Program-made: the position numbers and the translations under genes
Shown: positions 5,193-6,464 of the stretch, one piece after another
Layout of the letters: each line of letters starts with the position of its first letter
Numbering within the stretch: position 1 is the first letter of the stretch
Source: Phycisphaerae bacterium
GTDB lineage: Bacteria > Planctomycetota > Phycisphaerae > SM23-33
Assembly (NCBI GenBank): GCA_030628445.1
Contig: DAOVQV010000092.1
Coordinates: forward strand, 1-6,464
Direction: 5' to 3'
DNA length: 6,464 nucleotides
Notes under the pieces: model-generated
The model's database searches: none
What the model saw: only the letters and a program-made list of their open reading frames with translations
Told to the model about the DNA's origin: nothing

Positions 5193-6464
5193 CTAGAACC
5201 ACCGCTGCACCCACGAGCGGATCCCGCCGGCCGCCCGGACCATGACCAGTGGGGTGGGGCACTTCTTGGCGATTGTCTCGGGCAGGTTTTCGCGGACGAT
5301 TTGTCGCAGCAGCGGCTGGCGAGTGGCGCCGAGAATCAGCAGGTCGTAGGCGCCGGCTTCTTCCAGGATTGTCCCGGCGACGTCGCGCGACTCGACCCGC
5401 TTGGTCTGGAATCGCCCCCGGGGCGCTTGCAGACGGTGCCGCTGTTGTTCGGCGAATTCCTCGATGTCGAACTTGCTGTCGCCTCTTGCGACGGTGAAGG
5501 CGACGATCCGCCCTTCGGTCTCGTCGGCGAGGATGTTGGCCACTTCCAGGGCCAGGGCGCCGTTGGGCCCGCCGGCAATGGGGACGAGGACGCGATTGAA
5601 CTTGCGGTTCCCGCCGCAGTCCTTCAATATCACCACGTTGCACGGGGCGCGCTCGATGATCGGATCGACCGTGCTTCCGAGCCTGAAGGCCTTCGATTCA
5701 GACTCACCGCGCCAACCCATGATCAGCATGTTGATCTTCTTCTGGCGGACGGCGGCGACGATGCCCCGGGCGATGTTACGGCAGTAGCGCAGGCCCGTGG
5801 AGATCGGGAACAGCGGCGCCAGGTACAGCATCGTCTCCAGGATCCCTTCCTTCCCTTCGAGCATGTACTTCTTGGCGTCGCTCAGCGGGACATGCTGGGG
5901 GACGGGGACCATGTGCAGCAGCTGGACCGAGGCGTCCTTCGCCCCGCAGAGCTTGTAAGTGGTTTGGACCATCTCCAGTGCGTTGTCCGGATTAGCAAGG
6001 GCCACCATTATGCGATAACCGGGGGGAGGTGGGGCTTCGGTGTCGTCGAAGATTAGGATTTCATCCTCCGTGGCGATGGTGCGCGACTTGGCGTACAGCA
6101 GATAGATTCCCAGTCCCAAGATCACCCAAAGCGGGGCGATGATCCAGGCCAGTGGGCTCATGCGGACGATGAAGACCGCCAGGATCCCCTGGAATACGAT
6201 CGCCAGCAGGGGCGGGGCGGGGAAGAGCGGGACGAGGAACCCGTAGGAAAGCTCGTCGCCCATGTTAAGGCGGATCCGGATCACGCAGATGTTCACCAGG
6301 AAGAACAGGAACAGGAACATGATGGAGGCGCAGGAGGCCACGTCCTCGGTGGGAAGCAACCCCGCCGCGGTCAGCACTATCGCACCGGTAAACAGCAGCG
6401 CCGCCCACGGTGTCTTCTGTATCGACGAGATACGCGAGAACACCTCCGGGAGCATACGGTCGCG
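5193..6464 (-). CDS. APC-type amino acid permease fused to two UspA domains (5' partial)
   Basis: The C-terminal 423 residues of a transporter; the frame runs off the right edge. The first visible residues, RDRMLPEVF, match the conserved loop of APC-superfamily amino acid permeases, so the missing N-terminal part should hold about eight helices. Numbered from that Met, four helices remain at about 16-34, 38-60, 75-97 and 102-122. Two universal stress protein domains follow at about 147-278 and 285-407. The first has a complete nucleotide-binding motif G-x2-G-x9-G-S (Gly247, Gly250, Gly260, Ser261). In the second the corresponding positions are Gly376, Arg379, Glu389, Asn390, so ATP binding there is doubtful. 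Permease-Usp fusions are a known architecture, with the Usp part thought to regulate transport; the substrate cannot be inferred. The gene lies 43 bases upstream of apbE on the same strand, with no terminator seen between them. Confidence 0.88.
   Translation of the reverse strand, partial: RDRMLPEVFSRISSIQKTPWAALLFTGAIVLTAAGLLPTEDVASCASIMFLFLFFLVNICVIRIRLNMGDELSYGFLVPLFPAPPLLAIVFQGILAVFIVRMSPLAWIIAPLWVILGLGIYLLYAKSRTIATEDEILIFDDTEAPPPPGYRIMVALANPDNALEMVQTTYKLCGAKDASVQLLHMVPVPQHVPLSDAKKYMLEGKEGILETMLYLAPLFPISTGLRYCRNIARGIVAAVRQKKINMLIMGWRGESESKAFRLGSTVDPIIERAPCNVVILKDCGGNRKFNRVLVPIAGGPNGALALEVANILADETEGRIVAFTVARGDSKFDIEEFAEQQRHRLQAPRGRFQTKRVESRDVAGTILEEAGAYDLLILGATRQPLLRQIVRENLPETIAKKCPTPLVMVRAAGGIRSWVQRWF

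Noticed and set aside
4596..6056. Long open frame of 486 codons on the + strand, opposite apbE and the permease-Usp gene.
   Set aside because: It spans two genes with clear family motifs on the - strand. Its translation shows no recognisable domain and looks like the antisense of high-GC coding sequence.

Overview
The window (about 60% GC by eye) carries the end of an Rnf operon on the + strand, converging on a three-gene block on the - strand. Intergenic gaps are only 9-45 bases; no stretch over 300 bases lacks a gene and there are no RNA genes, mobile elements, CRISPR arrays or clear promoters. The Rnf subunits with many Fe-S cysteines point to an anaerobic or facultatively anaerobic bacterium. 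The order G-E-A-B fits the rnfCDGEAB arrangement common in anaerobes, so rnfC and rnfD probably lie just upstream. A planctomycete or related PVC-type bacterium is my best guess from the overall look of the proteins, but this is a low-confidence inference.

+ strand, 1-3716: rnfG (cut by the left edge), rnfE, rnfA, rnfB, then a membrane-anchored alpha/beta hydrolase whose start overlaps the end of rnfB. Rnf is a membrane complex that couples electron flow between reduced ferredoxin and NAD+ to Na+ or H+ transport. RnfB accepts ferredoxin electrons, RnfA and RnfE hold a membrane Fe-S centre between them, and RnfG carries covalent FMN on the outer face.

- strand, 6464-3694: the C-terminal part of an amino-acid-permease-like transporter fused to two UspA domains (cut by the right edge), then apbE (FAD:protein FMN transferase), then a small four-helix membrane protein of unknown function. 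ApbE is the enzyme that attaches FMN to RnfG and RnfD, so its place next to the Rnf operon makes functional sense. The last genes of the two blocks overlap tail to tail by 23 bases.

The set is recognisable, but the Rnf subunits have unusual details: extra cysteines at the RnfE Fe-S site, apparent joint loss of one ferredoxin-type cluster in RnfB, an NqrE-like loop in RnfA, and a missing Asp in the RnfG flavin-attachment motif. The small membrane protein and the hydrolase are the candidates for undescribed Rnf-linked factors.
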